From Acanthosepion pharaonis (lineage: Eukaryota; Mollusca; Cephalopoda; Sepiida; Sepiidae): a stretch of 64,000 nucleotides of DNA. The position numbers were made by a program, and so were the translations under genes. The stretch spans positions 205,001 to 269,000 of the forward strand of contig CAHIKZ030005579.1 of the NCBI GenBank assembly GCA_903632075.3, read 5' to 3'. Shown one piece after another: positions 10,989 to 22,229 of the stretch. The number at the start of each line of letters is the position of its first letter. The stretch's first letter is position 1. Under the pieces are notes generated by a model. The model made no database searches. It was given only the letters and a program-made list of their open reading frames with translations, and was not told the origin of the DNA.

Positions 10989-11159
10989 TTTTGATCAATC
11001 CTTGTATATACGAAATAGAAAGCTGGGAAGAAGAGAGAAATAAATTGATGTGCGTGTACGTGTGTGGGGGGTATGTATGTGTGTGTGTGTAGGTACGTCT
11101 GTGTCTTTTTAGGACTGCGTGAATTTCTGTACACGGAAAAACGGTCGAATTTGGGTTGT

Positions 11160-11440
11160 TTTTTTTTATTTTTTATTTTATTTATTTATTCATTTTTCGT
11201 CGTCTGGAAATTCTCGCGGCTTCAGAGCCGATCTGGAGTTTGAGAAAATTTATCGCTACAATTAAATTATAGTTCTGCCTGCCTATTTCTCCGTTAACTG
11301 GTAAGTTAGAACGTGCTTTACCCACCCTCGCCATTACCTTAGATAAATAATGGACCTTTCCGTTTTTTATGGCGAGAAAAGACGGAAGGAAATAATATAT
11401 CAGAAACTCTGCTTGGCATTAATCAGAAAAGAAGCCATGC
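11160..11440. other. No gene; short AT-rich and poly-T stretch
   Basis: Contains a T-rich run (11157-11200) and a short open frame that is only the lead-in to the GAAA array. Confidence 0.5.
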
Positions 11441-11501
11441 ATTATAAGAAAGAAAGAAAGAAAGAAAGAAATGAAGGACGAAAGAAAGAAATGAAGGACG
11501 A

Positions 11502-11569
<68 letters not shown>

Positions 11570-11607
11570 AAAAGAAATGAAGGACGAAAGAAAGAAAGAA
11601 AGAAATA

Positions 11608-11643
<36 letters not shown>

Positions 11644-11655
11644 AATGAAGGACGA

Positions 11656-11719
<64 letters not shown>

Positions 11720-11732
11720 AAAAAAGAAGGAA

Positions 11733-11794
<62 letters not shown>

Positions 11795-11867
11795 AAAGAA
11801 AGAAAGAAATGAAAAAGAAAGAAAAAAGAAAAGAAAGAAAGAACGGAAAAAAAGAAAGAAAGAAATA

Positions 11868-11915
<48 letters not shown>

Positions 11916-11920
11916 AATGG
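11441..11920. repeat. (GAAA)n microsatellite with an embedded longer repeat
   Basis: About 480 bases of AAAG/GAAA units. A 12-base interruption AATGAAGGACGA recurs at about 11470, 11489, 11575 and 11643, so blocks have been duplicated inside the array. The long frames on either strand (poly-KE or poly-SF) are artefacts. Confidence 0.95.
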
Positions 11921-12231
11921 AAAATAAAGGAGGCGATAATGCTTCTCATACATTTCACGTCTGCTTGTTTATTTTTAATCATTTTCGTTTGTAGCCTTTT
12001 TCTTTTTTGAATAATTACTTACATTCATACTTATAGTCGTTATTTCAATATTTGGTTAAAGATATTAAGCTCAGATATTTACCAATGAAAGGGGTGGATA
12101 TTCCACGGGTGTTTTATAGTCAAGGGACTTATTCAATCATCAAATTAAGAATTATGCTTCATCAGAAATTTTAATTGGGAAAACCATGAAATTTTCATGA
12201 ATGCTGCTAGTTAAATTTAATTATAATGGTA

Positions 12232-12263
<32 letters not shown>

Positions 12264-12294
12264 GGTTCAATTTCCGGTTACTTATTATGTAGAT

Positions 12295-12877
12295 CAGGGG
12301 TCGGCAACCCTTTGGAAAGAGCGAACCAGAAAGCTATGCAGTATCTCGGAGGAAGGCTCAGTTAGTTATGTGCCATGCAAGATACACGCTTAGGCGATCA
12401 TGTATTTTTCGATACATGACTGACGAGGCAGATTTTTTTTCGCGCTGGAGGTTCCCATTTCTTTCTGCGGTAGACCAGTTACCATCCAAGGCTATAAAAC
12501 CCGGTCTGTCTTACTATTTACCCATAGCTGAGTCGGGGGAGAAGAAGAGGATTCATGCATTTCCCAAGGGTATTATTAGCACGTAAGTGAATGTAATGGA
12601 TCTGACTGGAATTCGAACTCGGCTCTCCGATAATATCAAATTTACTATTTCAACCTCAGACAGTTCCATCCAGAAGGCTGCTTTGGTCAGGAGGTTTAAA
12701 GAAATAATGACAAAGTTAATGTTATATTATTTAAACATGGTTTCTTATTTTATTGCAGCAATAACAGGATAGCAACGTGCACAAACAAGAAAAAAATGCA
12801 AATTCTAAGGTTATGTTTGCGGGCCGGACAAAAATCCTTCGCAGTATAGCCCAGGAGCCGGGGGTTGCCGACCCCTG
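12295..12877. mobile_element. Non-autonomous hAT element with 8-base target duplication
   Basis: Terminal inverted repeats CAGGGGTCGGCAACCC (12295-12310) and GGGTTGCCGACCCCTG (12862-12877) are perfect over 16 bases and start with the CAGGG typical of hAT. Both sides are flanked by the 8-base duplication ATGTAGAT (12287-12294 and 12878-12885), which fixes the ends. No transposase remains. A family S1 SINE was inserted later (12352-12630). Confidence 0.92.
12352..12630 (-). mobile_element. SINE family S1 nested in the hAT element
   Basis: The minus strand carries the whole S1 body in order: B box region GAGTTCGAATTCC (about 12605-12620), GCACGTAAGTGAATG-type block, CTATGGGTAAATAG, and the hairpin tail with ATGTATCGAAAAATACATG. 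The tRNA-like head is cut off. Confidence 0.8.
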
Positions 12878-12904
12878 ATGTAGATAGTTTTTTCTCTGTT
12901 CGAG

Positions 12905-13745
12905 GGGTTTTTTTTTAAATCATGACATCCTAAGTGAGGCAATAAAGCCACTAAGACGCAATGGGTTACAACAATAAGAATATGCGAAAAAGAAAAGCGT
13001 TATTAACTAGAGGGAAAATACAAAAACAGGAATTAAGAAGACAGTATATAATGATTGACGTTATATTTAAATTTATGAAGATCAAAGTTGACTGGAAGGG
13101 AGTTCCACCAGTGCGAGAGAAGAAACTATTAGCATAGAACTTACGGCTTCATCTAGCCAGCTCAACAGTAAATTGATGAGATCTTAACGCTTAAATTAAA
13201 AAACTCTAGGTACCACAGCGAAGAGCAGCTCATTCAAACAATTACAATAAGATTATTTATAGAAAAGATATAAACAGGCAACCTTACGGCGGTGGGAAAG
13301 TGAGTTGAGCTAAGCCGCCAGATCAGGACCAATAACATTGCAGATTGTTCTTTGGATCTTATCAAGGAACTCATGGTAAATAGCAGGGGCACTAGACCAT
13401 ATGTGGCATCAATATTCTAGGAATGGACGAATGGTAGACTTATAGATATGTAGGATAGATTCTGGAGATTTTGTCACACCTTACAGAATAAACCGACTTT
13501 CTTATCGGCTGATCTAGCAATGGATTCCACTTCATATCAGCAGAGATCGTGATCCCGACAAGGAGGTTAGCATTAGTCATAACGGAAGGCAGGAAGAGGT
13601 TTCTCAGATGATTAATGGAAAGAAGTTTAGTTTTGGGGGCCATTAAAATGAACAAGCCATCTTTTGCCACAGTTAACTATGATTTGAGACCGTTTTGAAC
13701 ATCGGCTGCCATATTGACCTTGTCGGACAGATATTGACCTTGATA
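12905..13745 (-). pseudogene. Non-LTR retrotransposon 3' fragment
   Basis: On the minus strand the 3' end (about 12930, ..TTAGTGGCTTTATTGCC) is followed upstream by the LWNSLP-type and DKIQ-type blocks and, at 13440-13670, by a peptide containing KTKLLSINHLR and ISADMKWNPLLD. These match the post-catalytic 'K(T/S)xLLSxNR' and 'L.W..y' blocks of jockey-like RT. Stops throughout. Confidence 0.7.
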
Positions 13746-13864
13746 AGCCTTACTTAGTTACAGCTAGCTATTTCAACTGTAAAATGATGAGACCTAACTG
13801 CCAATTCGTAAATCTAGGTACGAAAGAAGAAAGTTCATCAGAACAATGCAAAGAAATAAAATTT

Positions 13865-14162
13865 TGTTATGGTCCGGTTTCTTGTACCACGTTGATAGTC
13901 CAAGGTAGAACCATTAAAAAGAACTCGAACACAGGTATGGAATAACACAGATATATTACAAACAGGAATATATACAGAGAAGACGAAGTGTTAGTATGAA
14001 CAATCAGGTTTAGTAGAGAGAACAATGTAGTCTCGGCCAGTATCACTATTCCAATGTCTTGCAGTAATAGTCTGAACGCGACTCCCTGCCTACTCCTGAG
14101 GCGCAGTATTTATTAAGTATGGAATAGTCCATTATTATTATTATGGGTAAGATCCCATAACA
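13865..14162 (-). mobile_element. Solo LTR, family A, copy 1
   Basis: 298 bases with inverted ends TGTTATGG and CCATAACA, flanked by the perfect 5-base duplication AATTT (13860-13864 and 14163-14167). The inverted relative at 27516-27843 is alignable along most of its length. On the minus strand an AATAAA (in CTTAATAAATACTGCGCC) could serve as the polyadenylation signal. No internal region is present, so it arose by LTR-LTR recombination. Confidence 0.88.
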
Positions 14163-14167
14163 AATTT

Positions 14168-15765
14168 AAAAACAAATGGCTAAATAAATTCTATTTTCCA
14201 GTCCAAAACAAACAGCTCTCACTGTAAGCACTTTTTATTTCATTAAACTAAATTAGCTCTCCTTAATTTAATAAATTTCTCTGTGTTTGTTTACCACAGA
14301 CAAATATTGCGACAATCGGTAGCGAATAACATGAATTGAACTGAAAAAGTCCGTTCAGAAGAGTAAAAACAAAATGTCTGACAACAGCAGAGAATTAACT
14401 TAGCTTTCAAAGTTTGCTTTCATATTGTTTATTCATTAAGCTTCAAACTGGGTGATAATATCTTTTCAAAACGAGAAACAATAGCACGCCCTACAAAAGA
14501 ACTTGTATATACAAACATTTAATAAACAATATTACCAACGTGTAGTGTTATGTTATTAACATCTGACAAGAATACCGGACTAAATTTTTCATACGTAAAG
14601 ATATTGTTTAGAATTTAATCAAATTAACCTCGGCCGAATCGAGGGTATGCTTTTTCGGGGATATTAAACGTTCGATCTTATCACGACGATCGTCGGTCGA
14701 GCATTTATATAACTTCCTGTCATCTGGTTGTCTTATGTATATATATCATTGTGATATTTCTGTATTATATCAAGTATTAAGAATATAGTAACTATGGTTT
14801 GCAAATTGGAGAAGAGAGTTATCAATGATGATATTCTGTCTTTAAATCTACAGTTATCTCCCTTTTAAACTTATCTCTGTTTTTTTTTTTTTTGTTTTTT
14901 TGTGTTTTTTGTTAATGTACTTTTTATCACATAAAATTCCGAATATGCGACCCAGAGAAAAAAAAAAAGTTTGGAAAGCACTGAGTGTCACAAAGATTAA
15001 CACCTCTTAGAGAAAAGATCCTTGTTAATTTCGATTTGTAACTCTTGTATTTTCTGGTGTGAATCAGATACTACAACCTAACTTAATTGTATATCTCAGA
15101 CATGGGTAAATTGCGTCCCGCGGGCGTTCTAAGTTTCTGAAGAGCATGCCTAATTTAATGGGAAAAATGATATTTTACGTGGTCCGTTTCATTTTGTCTT
15201 GTTCAATCACACACTCTCTCATACATAACCACATACACAAATACTGATTAAGTACGATGTTTCTTGATGTTTAATGAATTTTGTAACCTTTCGTGGATTG
15301 TAACGGGTTCAGCTTTTAAACCATTGGCGATTTTCACTAAGGAAGAGCATACGTCTTAAATATCTTTTTATTTGAAACACAAGGCATGTGCTATTAAAGA
15401 CTACGCAACTTTTCTGTTTAATAATCTTTCTTTCGTTTTTTTGCTCTCTTGCAAGCTTTTCTTTTATATTTGAATCAAAGTTGTCGTCAACTGTCATCAT
15501 GGCTGTATGTTTTGGTTTAAAATAGGTTGCTTATTATTCTTATTTTTATAGATAATATTTTGGGGTATTCAGACAGTGTTGTTGGATTAGTTCATTAGCA
15601 AGAGGTGGGGTTGGTATTTACTATTTGGAGGATTAATTATTAAATATGTTTAAGATGTTTCTGTCAGTATTAAATGCTATTTTGTTTATGTTGAGGTTTG
15701 GGTTTTTAATTGTGATGGCTTCAAGAATTTATAATCATTTTTTGCAATTGTTTTTGTAGAGGATG
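14168..15765. other. No recognisable gene
   Basis: AT-rich sequence with T runs at 14880-14910. The 63-codon frame at 15309-15500 (minus) has no recognisable family. Nothing else is supported. Confidence 0.45.
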
Positions 15766-15766
15766 T

Positions 15767-15768
<2 letters not shown>

Positions 15769-15860
<92 letters not shown>
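15769..15860. repeat. (TA)n-(TG)n compound microsatellite
   Basis: About 40 bases of TA followed by about 52 bases of TG. Confidence 0.95.
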
Positions 15861-15861
<1 letters not shown>

Positions 15862-16140
15862 CTCTTCAAGCTATGGGTTAGTCGTTATCTATAGTCAGTA
15901 TCACAACAACATTGTCTCTTTTGCTTATTTTCCGTACCTCACTCATCTTTGTCATTTCTACAAATTATTTTAGTTTACTTTTAATGGCCAGCTTCCCTAT
16001 TTTAACGATATGTTATTAATATTTGTATTTAAATCTTGCAAACGCCAGTTTTCATTCACTGACATACTACTTGAAATTTACTGTGTGCATGAAACTCAGG
16101 GTTGTACGAAACGATGAGGAAAATGTATATTTATTTATTA

Positions 16141-16142
<2 letters not shown>

Positions 16143-16188
<46 letters not shown>

Positions 16189-16405
16189 CAAAAATTATAA
16201 CATAAACCTGTTATAAAATCACTACAAAAATAGCCATTTTGTTTCAACACTTCTGGTCGATTCTCAAGTGATGGTGTTGAATCTAGAAAAGACAACAGAA
16301 GTGTTGAAACAAAATGGTTATTTTTATAGTGATTTTATAACATGTTTATGTTATAATTTTTGAATAAATAATATTTGCTCTACTTTGTATTGAGCTCTCT
16401 TTTAA
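16143..16405. repeat. Foldback repeat, family E, copy 1
   Basis: A (TA)n array (16143-16181) runs into an inverted repeat. The left arm, about 16181-16258, pairs with the right arm, about 16285-16370 (for example TTGTTTCAACACTTCTG with CAGAAGTGTTGAAACAA). Downstream is the tail GCTCTACTTTGTATTGAGC (about 16377-16396), whose GCTC and GAGC can pair. CACTTCTG..CAGAAGTGTTGAAAC keeps a stem II plus GAAAC, but CUGANGA is not intact, so any ribozyme is degenerate. Confidence 0.7.
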
Positions 16406-16452
16406 GAATAGCGTCTTTGGTTAATGGAATTTTATTCCGCCTGCAATCCTTA

Positions 16453-16462
16453 ATATATATAT

Positions 16463-16528
<66 letters not shown>
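16453..16528. repeat. (TA)n-(TG)n compound microsatellite
   Basis: TA repeats followed by TG repeats. Reading through gives a spurious poly-CV frame. Confidence 0.95.
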
Positions 16529-16529
<1 letters not shown>

Positions 16530-16530
<1 letters not shown>

Positions 16531-17704
16531 TGTGTCAAATGATTGGATTAGAAACAAATCAGATATTTTTTTAATTATAAAAAAATGTTATTCTAAAAAA
16601 AAAAAAACAGGTTTTTTTCCGTATTCTAAAGCAGATGTTAAAGCTTATAGTTTCTGTAGTGAGGATGTCAGAGGTACCTTCAACGGAAAATGACCTTGAA
16701 TTTTGGCGGGGTCGTGTGGCCCACTATATGATTAACCATAACAGAAGCGGCCAACTGATCGAAACTGGTTACCCATGCCTGGCATTTATATGAGCTGTAC
16801 GCATAAAAAAAACCCTCAATTCAGCACAGAATAATAAGAAACACTGTGTAATTTTTTTTTTACTTTTCCGTTTGAATATAAAACTTGGCAGATAAAAACA
16901 ATAATGGTTATTATATATTGTTAAAGACAGAAAATTGAATTGTATTTTCTTAGCTCAAGAAAAGGCCTTGTACTTCCTTGGAGCCTAAAATGGATCTGAT
17001 ACAAATCTGTGGATCGAAGTCACGACTCAACATACCAGAATATTCAAGTCTCATTTTGAATAAATTGTTACCAGTGAGTTACAGGATTTGCGCATAATCC
17101 AGTCGTTATCGGCGCGCAAATTGGAATTGGCGTGTCGTCTTCGATTACCAAACGAAGCCGTTGTGTTAGCTTTCTAAGAACTCCCATTGGAAAGGGTATG
17201 AATTGATCTCTTCTGTTCACACCCCACACTAGGTAGAAGAAGGACAACTCTGAATTCAAAACGCTAAACTGTAAAACGTCTACTTGCTACTGAAACCAGA
17301 ATATAGGTACACCTTGCGTAGTGAGGCTGTGGCTTAAAACAGCACAAAAGAGTTATCGCTTTGAACGAACGACTAGTACTTGCTTATAGCTATAACTTGA
17401 AACCAATATGTGGATCGAACTCACTAATTAGTAGTGGTTAGCGACTAGAATAGCTTCTAATGACATACTACAGTGGCCCGGTTTATGTCATAAAGAAGAC
17501 GAGGGATTTAAAGGAGGCTAATATTCTATGATTTTGCATCGTAATAAATAAAAAGGCTTGCAATATTATCACTAAAATTGTAAGAAAATTAAGAAAATAA
17601 CGGTCACTATGACAAACTATAATAAGAAAATAAATATAATTGCCGCCGTTATAAACATTACTAACTTTAAATAAATTATCGCTAATTCGTCTTTTACATG
17701 TTTT
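16530..17704. other. No recognisable gene
   Basis: Mixed sequence without a supported ORF. Short frames at 16496-16693 and 17068-17259 show no family signature. Confidence 0.45.
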
Positions 17705-18690
17705 TTTAATCGTTTCACCCCAAGCAAGGTAATAAAGTCACTAAGACACAAGGAGTTACTGAGCGTGGAAGAATAAGAAAAAGAGAAACATTATTAAGGA
17801 GCGAGAACAATAAAAGAAGAGGAATCAAGAAGGCAGTAGATAACGATTGACATTGCATTTAAATTCTTGAAGATCAAACTTGGCCGGTAAGCAAGAAGCC
17901 AGAAGAGAGTTCCGTAAGTGAGAGATGTGACAGAAGAAAATATAACGGTTACATCTGGCCAATTCAACTGTAAAATGATGAGACATTGTTACCAATCTAT
18001 TGCTCCATTTAATTTCATAAAGTCTAAGGGGAGTAATATTTATTTTGAAAATACAGAAGTGTGACACGAGTCGGGGACAGAAGAAGGTTGGTCTTCAATC
18101 TACCTTATCTTAAACTTAGCTAGCCACATTTACTGACTCAAATATACCACAATATTCCTTACATCAAAACAACACATTCTTACTTAGCATTGTTACTACA
18201 GCCACCGTAATACCTCAGAGTCTCTATGAGGTCTTAAGTAGTTCCCACATGTAAAGTTTGTATCATAGAAGAAAGTAATATTTATTTTGTTATAATACAA
18301 AAATTTGGCACAAAACCAAAAGCGGGGATAAAGAAAGGCTGGTCTTATTATGTTTTATAATTAAACTTAGCTAGCCACGATTACTGACCCAAGCATAACA
18401 CAGTATTCCTTACACCAAAACAACACATTCTTACTTAGAGTTGTTACTACAGCCACCGTAATACCTCAAAGTCTCTATGAAGTCCTAACTAGTTCCCACA
18501 TGTACAATTTGTATCATAGAGGGACGTTCGTCAAAATAATTGATATGAAAGTATTTATAGAAAAGGCACAGAGAAGTGACATTACGGCAGTGGGAAAGAA
18601 ACTGAAGCCGAGATGCCAGGTCAGGACCTAATAACACTGCAGATTCTTATTTGGATTTTTATCTTCAGGACATTGGCGATTATGGCTATA
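17705..18690 (-). pseudogene. Non-LTR retrotransposon 3' fragment with two X repeats inside
   Basis: The minus strand holds the 3' end (TTTCACCCCAAGCAAGG-type, 17713) and, within 17825-18067, SNRLVTMSHHFTVELARCNRY and HLRNSLLASCLP, the SHxFTV..CN..Y and LWNSLPxSC blocks. The upstream continuation is at 18530-18690. Between them lie two tandem copies of repeat X (18048-18275 and 18290-18530). Dead copy. Confidence 0.75.
18048..18530. repeat. Repeat X, tandem copies 2 and 3
   Basis: Two head-to-tail units of about 240 bases. Both include CTTAGCTAGCCAC, CCAAAACAACACATTCTTAC and CAGCCACCGTAATACCTC. They are closer to each other than to the 3.7 kb copy, so a local duplication followed insertion. 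Confidence 0.8.
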
Positions 18691-19075
18691 CAGAATTTCC
18701 TGTCTGTTATAGTCCTTAATAAATTCTGCCTTTTTGTTATTTCTCCTAAATCCGATCCTGTCATCGATTTACACCAGCTTACTTGGTAGGTTATGCATTG
18801 ATTTTCTCTGGCTCTCTTGCCTTCAATCTATATTGTACCTATCAAAATTTCCAAGGCTCTTTTCTCATTATGTGTCCTAGGAATCTCAATTCTCTCTTTT
18901 TTGATCCAAGGGCATATAGGAGAACTGCTGTTACGTAACAGTTCATTACACTTCTTTGTTTTTAACGAAATTTTCGTTTCATTATACATTTCTTTGCTTT
19001 TGAAAGGCGTCTTTCGCAATCCCAGTGCACCTCCGGATTTCCGTCCTTTGTTAAAACACTGTCTAATTATCTATC
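18691..19075. other. Short ORF of unknown identity
   Basis: A plus-strand frame from 18817 gives a hydrophobic peptide (KALFSLCVLGISILSFLIQG) that then runs into the TCTA repeat. Reverse-complement reading of this stretch contains KIKRTRYIKYLGI-free text and no RT motif I can defend. Probably non-coding or a relic. Confidence 0.3.
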
Positions 19076-19079
19076 TGAA

Positions 19080-19195
19080 TCTATTCGCCAATTTATCTAT
19101 TTATCTATGTATCGGAATCTATCTATCTATTTATCTATCTATCTAAATCTGCTCGCCAATCTATCTATCTATCTGAATCAATTGGCCAATCAATC

Positions 19196-19226
<31 letters not shown>

Positions 19227-19235
19227 CTGCCCATT
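19080..19235. repeat. (TCTA)n-rich region
   Basis: Interrupted TATC/TCTA units with repeated CGCCAATCTATC-type interruptions. A second pure run lies at 19708-19752. Confidence 0.85.
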
Positions 19236-19522
19236 TAGGTAACTTCGTATCTATCTAGTTTTTCCAGTGATATTTGCAAATCTTCAACTAATATTTTACC
19301 AATGTGAAATTTCCGCTGTTAAAATACTTCATAGATATTTAAATTGTTGTACTCGTTTGACTTTGGTATCTCCGATTTGTTATTTGAATGTTGAGCTGTT
19401 CTAGTTGCTTCATTCCCTGTATGTCAAAATAGTTTCAATTTGCTTTCAATGGTCCCACGTATTTTGTTACATCTACCTATGTAAGAGAACTCATTTCTCG
19501 CTTTGATGAATCGCGACATTCA

Positions 19523-19524
<2 letters not shown>

Positions 19525-19587
<63 letters not shown>
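19525..19587. repeat. (TA)n microsatellite
   Basis: Uninterrupted TA, about 63 bases. Confidence 0.95.
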
Positions 19588-19589
<2 letters not shown>

Positions 19590-19717
19590 AATACAAATAA
19601 AAAGATGACCGTAAAAAAATTGTTAGGTAATTTAATTCAACCCATCCTCCATTCATATCTCACTCTGTTCATATTTTAGCTTGTTTCTATCTATCTATCT
19701 GAGTTTTCATATATTCC

Positions 19718-19752
<35 letters not shown>

Positions 19753-19944
19753 GTCTCCGTTAATAACATCGATAAATCAATGTCCCAGAAAAACAACATT
19801 GTATTAAATAAATATATTTTCATCATAAACAATGTTAATTTTTTAAAAAAATAAATGCAACTGTCGAAAAAATATGTCCTTTAAACGGCCAATGTATGAT
19901 TGAAAATATTGTATACTGAGCTAACATACATTCCAGTATAGATG

Positions 19945-20275
19945 TTAAATTTTATTTTGGTTACACTGAAAATGCTTGGAAATTTCGTTTATTTCATTAT
20001 CGAATAATTTTAGGCAATATAAAATACAAAAACTGCACACCAAATATTTCTGACGAAAAAAGAATGGTGGTAATTCACCTAGTATTACCTGGGATAATAT
20101 AAGAAGAGCCAAATCTTACAACAGGAAAGGAAATAGTTGTAATTTATGTCTTGTTGAAAAATTAGTTATCTTAAAATACTTAAATAACCCTATTTCATTA
20201 AACAAGAGAAATGAATTGATGATTACATGTAGACATAAAATAAATATCGGCTTAAATACGTTGATCCAGATTCAT
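19945..20275 (+). pseudogene. GIY-YIG endonuclease fragment of a Penelope-like element
   Basis: One frame gives FYFGYTENAWKFRLFHYRI then YKNCTPNI (from about 19952), resembling the 'YIGxTEx.FK.R...H...F.N..Y.N.T.LS' region of GIY-YIG domains in animal Penelope-type elements. Another frame then gives ITWDNIRRAKSYNRKGNSCN, LCLVEKL and LNKRNELMITCRHK, matching the conserved tail 'W.I..RA..Y.....C.LCL.EK......LNKR.EL...CRH'. The frame changes between the two halves, so it is dead. No RT is adjacent. It belongs to a different lineage from the one at 54-57 kb, whose tail reads ICEHLLKNRDC. Identification is by remembered family pattern. Confidence 0.6.
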
Positions 20276-20507
20276 TTTTAATATAAATTACGTTTTTATT
20301 TTAAGAACAAGTAATCTTCCTTTGGGCTTAATATAAAAAAGAATTAATATTCACAACTCAAAAATATATATATTTTTTACATACATATATATAAATCCCG
20401 TTCATTTTAAAAGCGAAATATATTTTTAATTAAAAAAATGTAATCCCAATATAATATATAACCGCGCCAACATTGCAAAACTCAGATATTTTTATTAAAA
20501 TTTAAAT

Positions 20508-20800
20508 CACACACACACACACATATATATATATATAATTATTCGAAAATTATAATATAAATATGTTATAAAATCACTACAAAAATAGCCATTTTGTTTC
20601 AACATTTCTGGTGTCTTATCAAGTGATGATGTTGAATGTAGAATAAAGAGTTTATTCTACATTCAACACCATCACTTGATAAGACACCAGAGGTGTTGAA
20701 ACAAAATGTAGTGAAACATACTTATGTTATAATTTTCGAATAAATTATTGTATTTACTCTACTCTGTATTGAGCACTCTTTTAAGAATAGTATTTGTTGG
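20508..20800. repeat. Foldback repeat, family E, copy 2
   Basis: A CA/TA run precedes an inverted repeat with arms about 20560-20645 and 20652-20750 (TAGAATAAAGAGTTTATTCTA at the centre). The plus strand keeps ACACC-AGA-GGUGU followed by UGAAAC (about 20684-20702), a stem II plus GAAAC. The upstream CUUGAUAAG resembles a damaged CUGAUGA. The tail CTCTACTCTGTATTGAGCAC lies at about 20757-20778. Confidence 0.7.
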
Positions 20801-20839
20801 TTATTGAAATGTATTCCGCATACAGTAATCCTGTACTTG

Positions 20840-20849
<10 letters not shown>

Positions 20850-20918
<69 letters not shown>
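20850..20918. repeat. (TG)n microsatellite
   Basis: TA lead-in followed by about 66 bases of TG. Confidence 0.95.
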
Positions 20919-20924
<6 letters not shown>

Positions 20925-21420
20925 TTTATAGGTTATTTTTATAGATAAAAATATTTAAGTAAATGTTCTGTTTTATAATAAACAGTATTAATTACATTTA
21001 TCGGCCTGAATGCCCGTGAAATTTCGGACTCGAACCTGTAACCTACACGGAAACGTTATTTGGCCAAACACAATATACCATTTAGCTCTAGAGGAACCGT
21101 CTGGCTAGCAAAGTCAAATTACTATTTTTAAACAAAGAAATTTCCCACGATCCGTCTCAAACAACCATATCTAATCGAAGAGTGTTTTAATATAAACAAA
21201 TGACAACATATGTTATGGAATGGACTAAGTGCGACAATTATCTTGATATATTAGAATAATTGTCGGAGCATACATATTTTCTACGAAATTTGCTAGTTAT
21301 TAAGGTCGGTAAATGTAATTATTACTGTTTATTATAAACATAGCATTTACTTAACTGTATCTATAAAAATAACGTATAAACAAAGAAGATATTAAAAAAA
21401 GTGTCGAACTTAGTCCATTT
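20925..21420. repeat. Foldback repeat with tRNA-like centre, family F, copy 1
   Basis: Arms 20925-21010 and about 21303-21390 are inverted copies (ATTTTTATAGATAAAAATAT with its partner ATCTATAAAAATAACG). Between them the minus strand has a tRNA-like segment: AGCUAAAUGGUAUA-type D arm, a long variable region and a B-box-like GGTTCGAGTCCG (reverse of 21030-21045). The 34.5-34.8 kb copy has CGTCA..TGACG as a five-pair anticodon-like stem. It looks like a class II tRNA (Ser/Leu)-like head. Confidence 0.55.
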
Positions 21421-21421
21421 C

Positions 21422-21423
<2 letters not shown>

Positions 21424-21469
<46 letters not shown>

Positions 21470-21667
21470 AAGAAATATAGTCTTAAGATGTGCTTTATTT
21501 ATGGGACAAAATGCTCAATATCAGAGATAGAGCGTGTGTAAATATAAAAGTGAACATAGAGGTCAACACTTAGAGGCGACAGGCTGTTTCATGCCAGATG
21601 CAATTGTCAGGCCACCGATTGCATCTAGCATGAAACAATCTGTCGCCTCTAATGTTGACATGTTATG

Positions 21668-21720
<53 letters not shown>
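21424..21720. repeat. Hammerhead repeat, family K, copy 1
   Basis: Bounded on both sides by (TA)n (21424-21467 and 21668-21720). Left to right it has the tail hairpin in inverted form (GCTCAATATCAGAGATAGAGC, about 21510-21530), an inverted arm containing GGCGACAGGCTGTTTCATGC, and a direct arm GCATGAAACAATCTGTCGCC. A second copy lies at 30530-30800. Confidence 0.75.
21572..21614 (-). ncRNA. Hammerhead-like core, family K
   Basis: The minus strand reads GGC-CUGACAA, stem II U-UGC-AUCUG-GCA-U, GAAA (21590-21587), stem III ACA-GCC-UGU, then C as the cleavage base and GCC closing a three-pair stem I. The G8 position of CUGANGA is A, which should abolish activity. The other elements are in place. 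Confidence 0.5.
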
Positions 21721-21723
<3 letters not shown>

Positions 21724-21779
21724 TCCATAAAGTTCGTGTGCACTTTAAATAATTTATAACTGAAAAGTGCACATGAATT

Positions 21780-21808
21780 TTATGGACGCCTGTATATCTA
21801 TCTATCTA

Positions 21809-21879
<71 letters not shown>

Positions 21880-21880
21880 G
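21780..21880. repeat. TCTA/TA/GATA microsatellite cluster
   Basis: Short CTAT run, (TA)n and a GATA array of about 40 bases. The two arms are mutually complementary and could fold. Confidence 0.9.
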
Positions 21881-22159
21881 AGAATTTAGCAAATTCCGGC
21901 GTTACTAAGGCAGCTGGAATCAATTTCAAGTCACTTTGGAGGTGATGTCATTGACAGCGGTTCAACTTCCGCCGATGTTGTTTTATGTCAGAATTAACTT
22001 TCCAAAGTTCTTTTGCAGATTGATTGTATACAGCAGACTTCTTTCGACTGATGCTATTCCTCTTATCAAGGCTACTAATTTCTGCTAAACACGCAATTCT
22101 AATAACACGCAAAACTCAATAACGATTGTAATAGCAGTCGAACGTACTCGGTTTGATAC

Positions 22160-22160
22160 A

Positions 22161-22225
<65 letters not shown>
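22160..22225. repeat. (TA)n-(GATA)n microsatellite
   Basis: TA run of about 36 bases followed by seven GATA units, forming the left border of a family D element. Confidence 0.95.
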
Positions 22226-22227
<2 letters not shown>

Positions 22228-22229
22228 TA

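Noticed and set aside
11350..11982. KE-rich and SF-rich frames up to 187 codons
   Set aside because: Pure products of the GAAA tetranucleotide array in different phases.
20590..20705. Full hammerhead in family E
   Set aside because: Stem II and GAAAC are present, but the CUGANGA box is CUUGAUAAG or CUUGUUGACAG in the copies, so I call it only degenerate.
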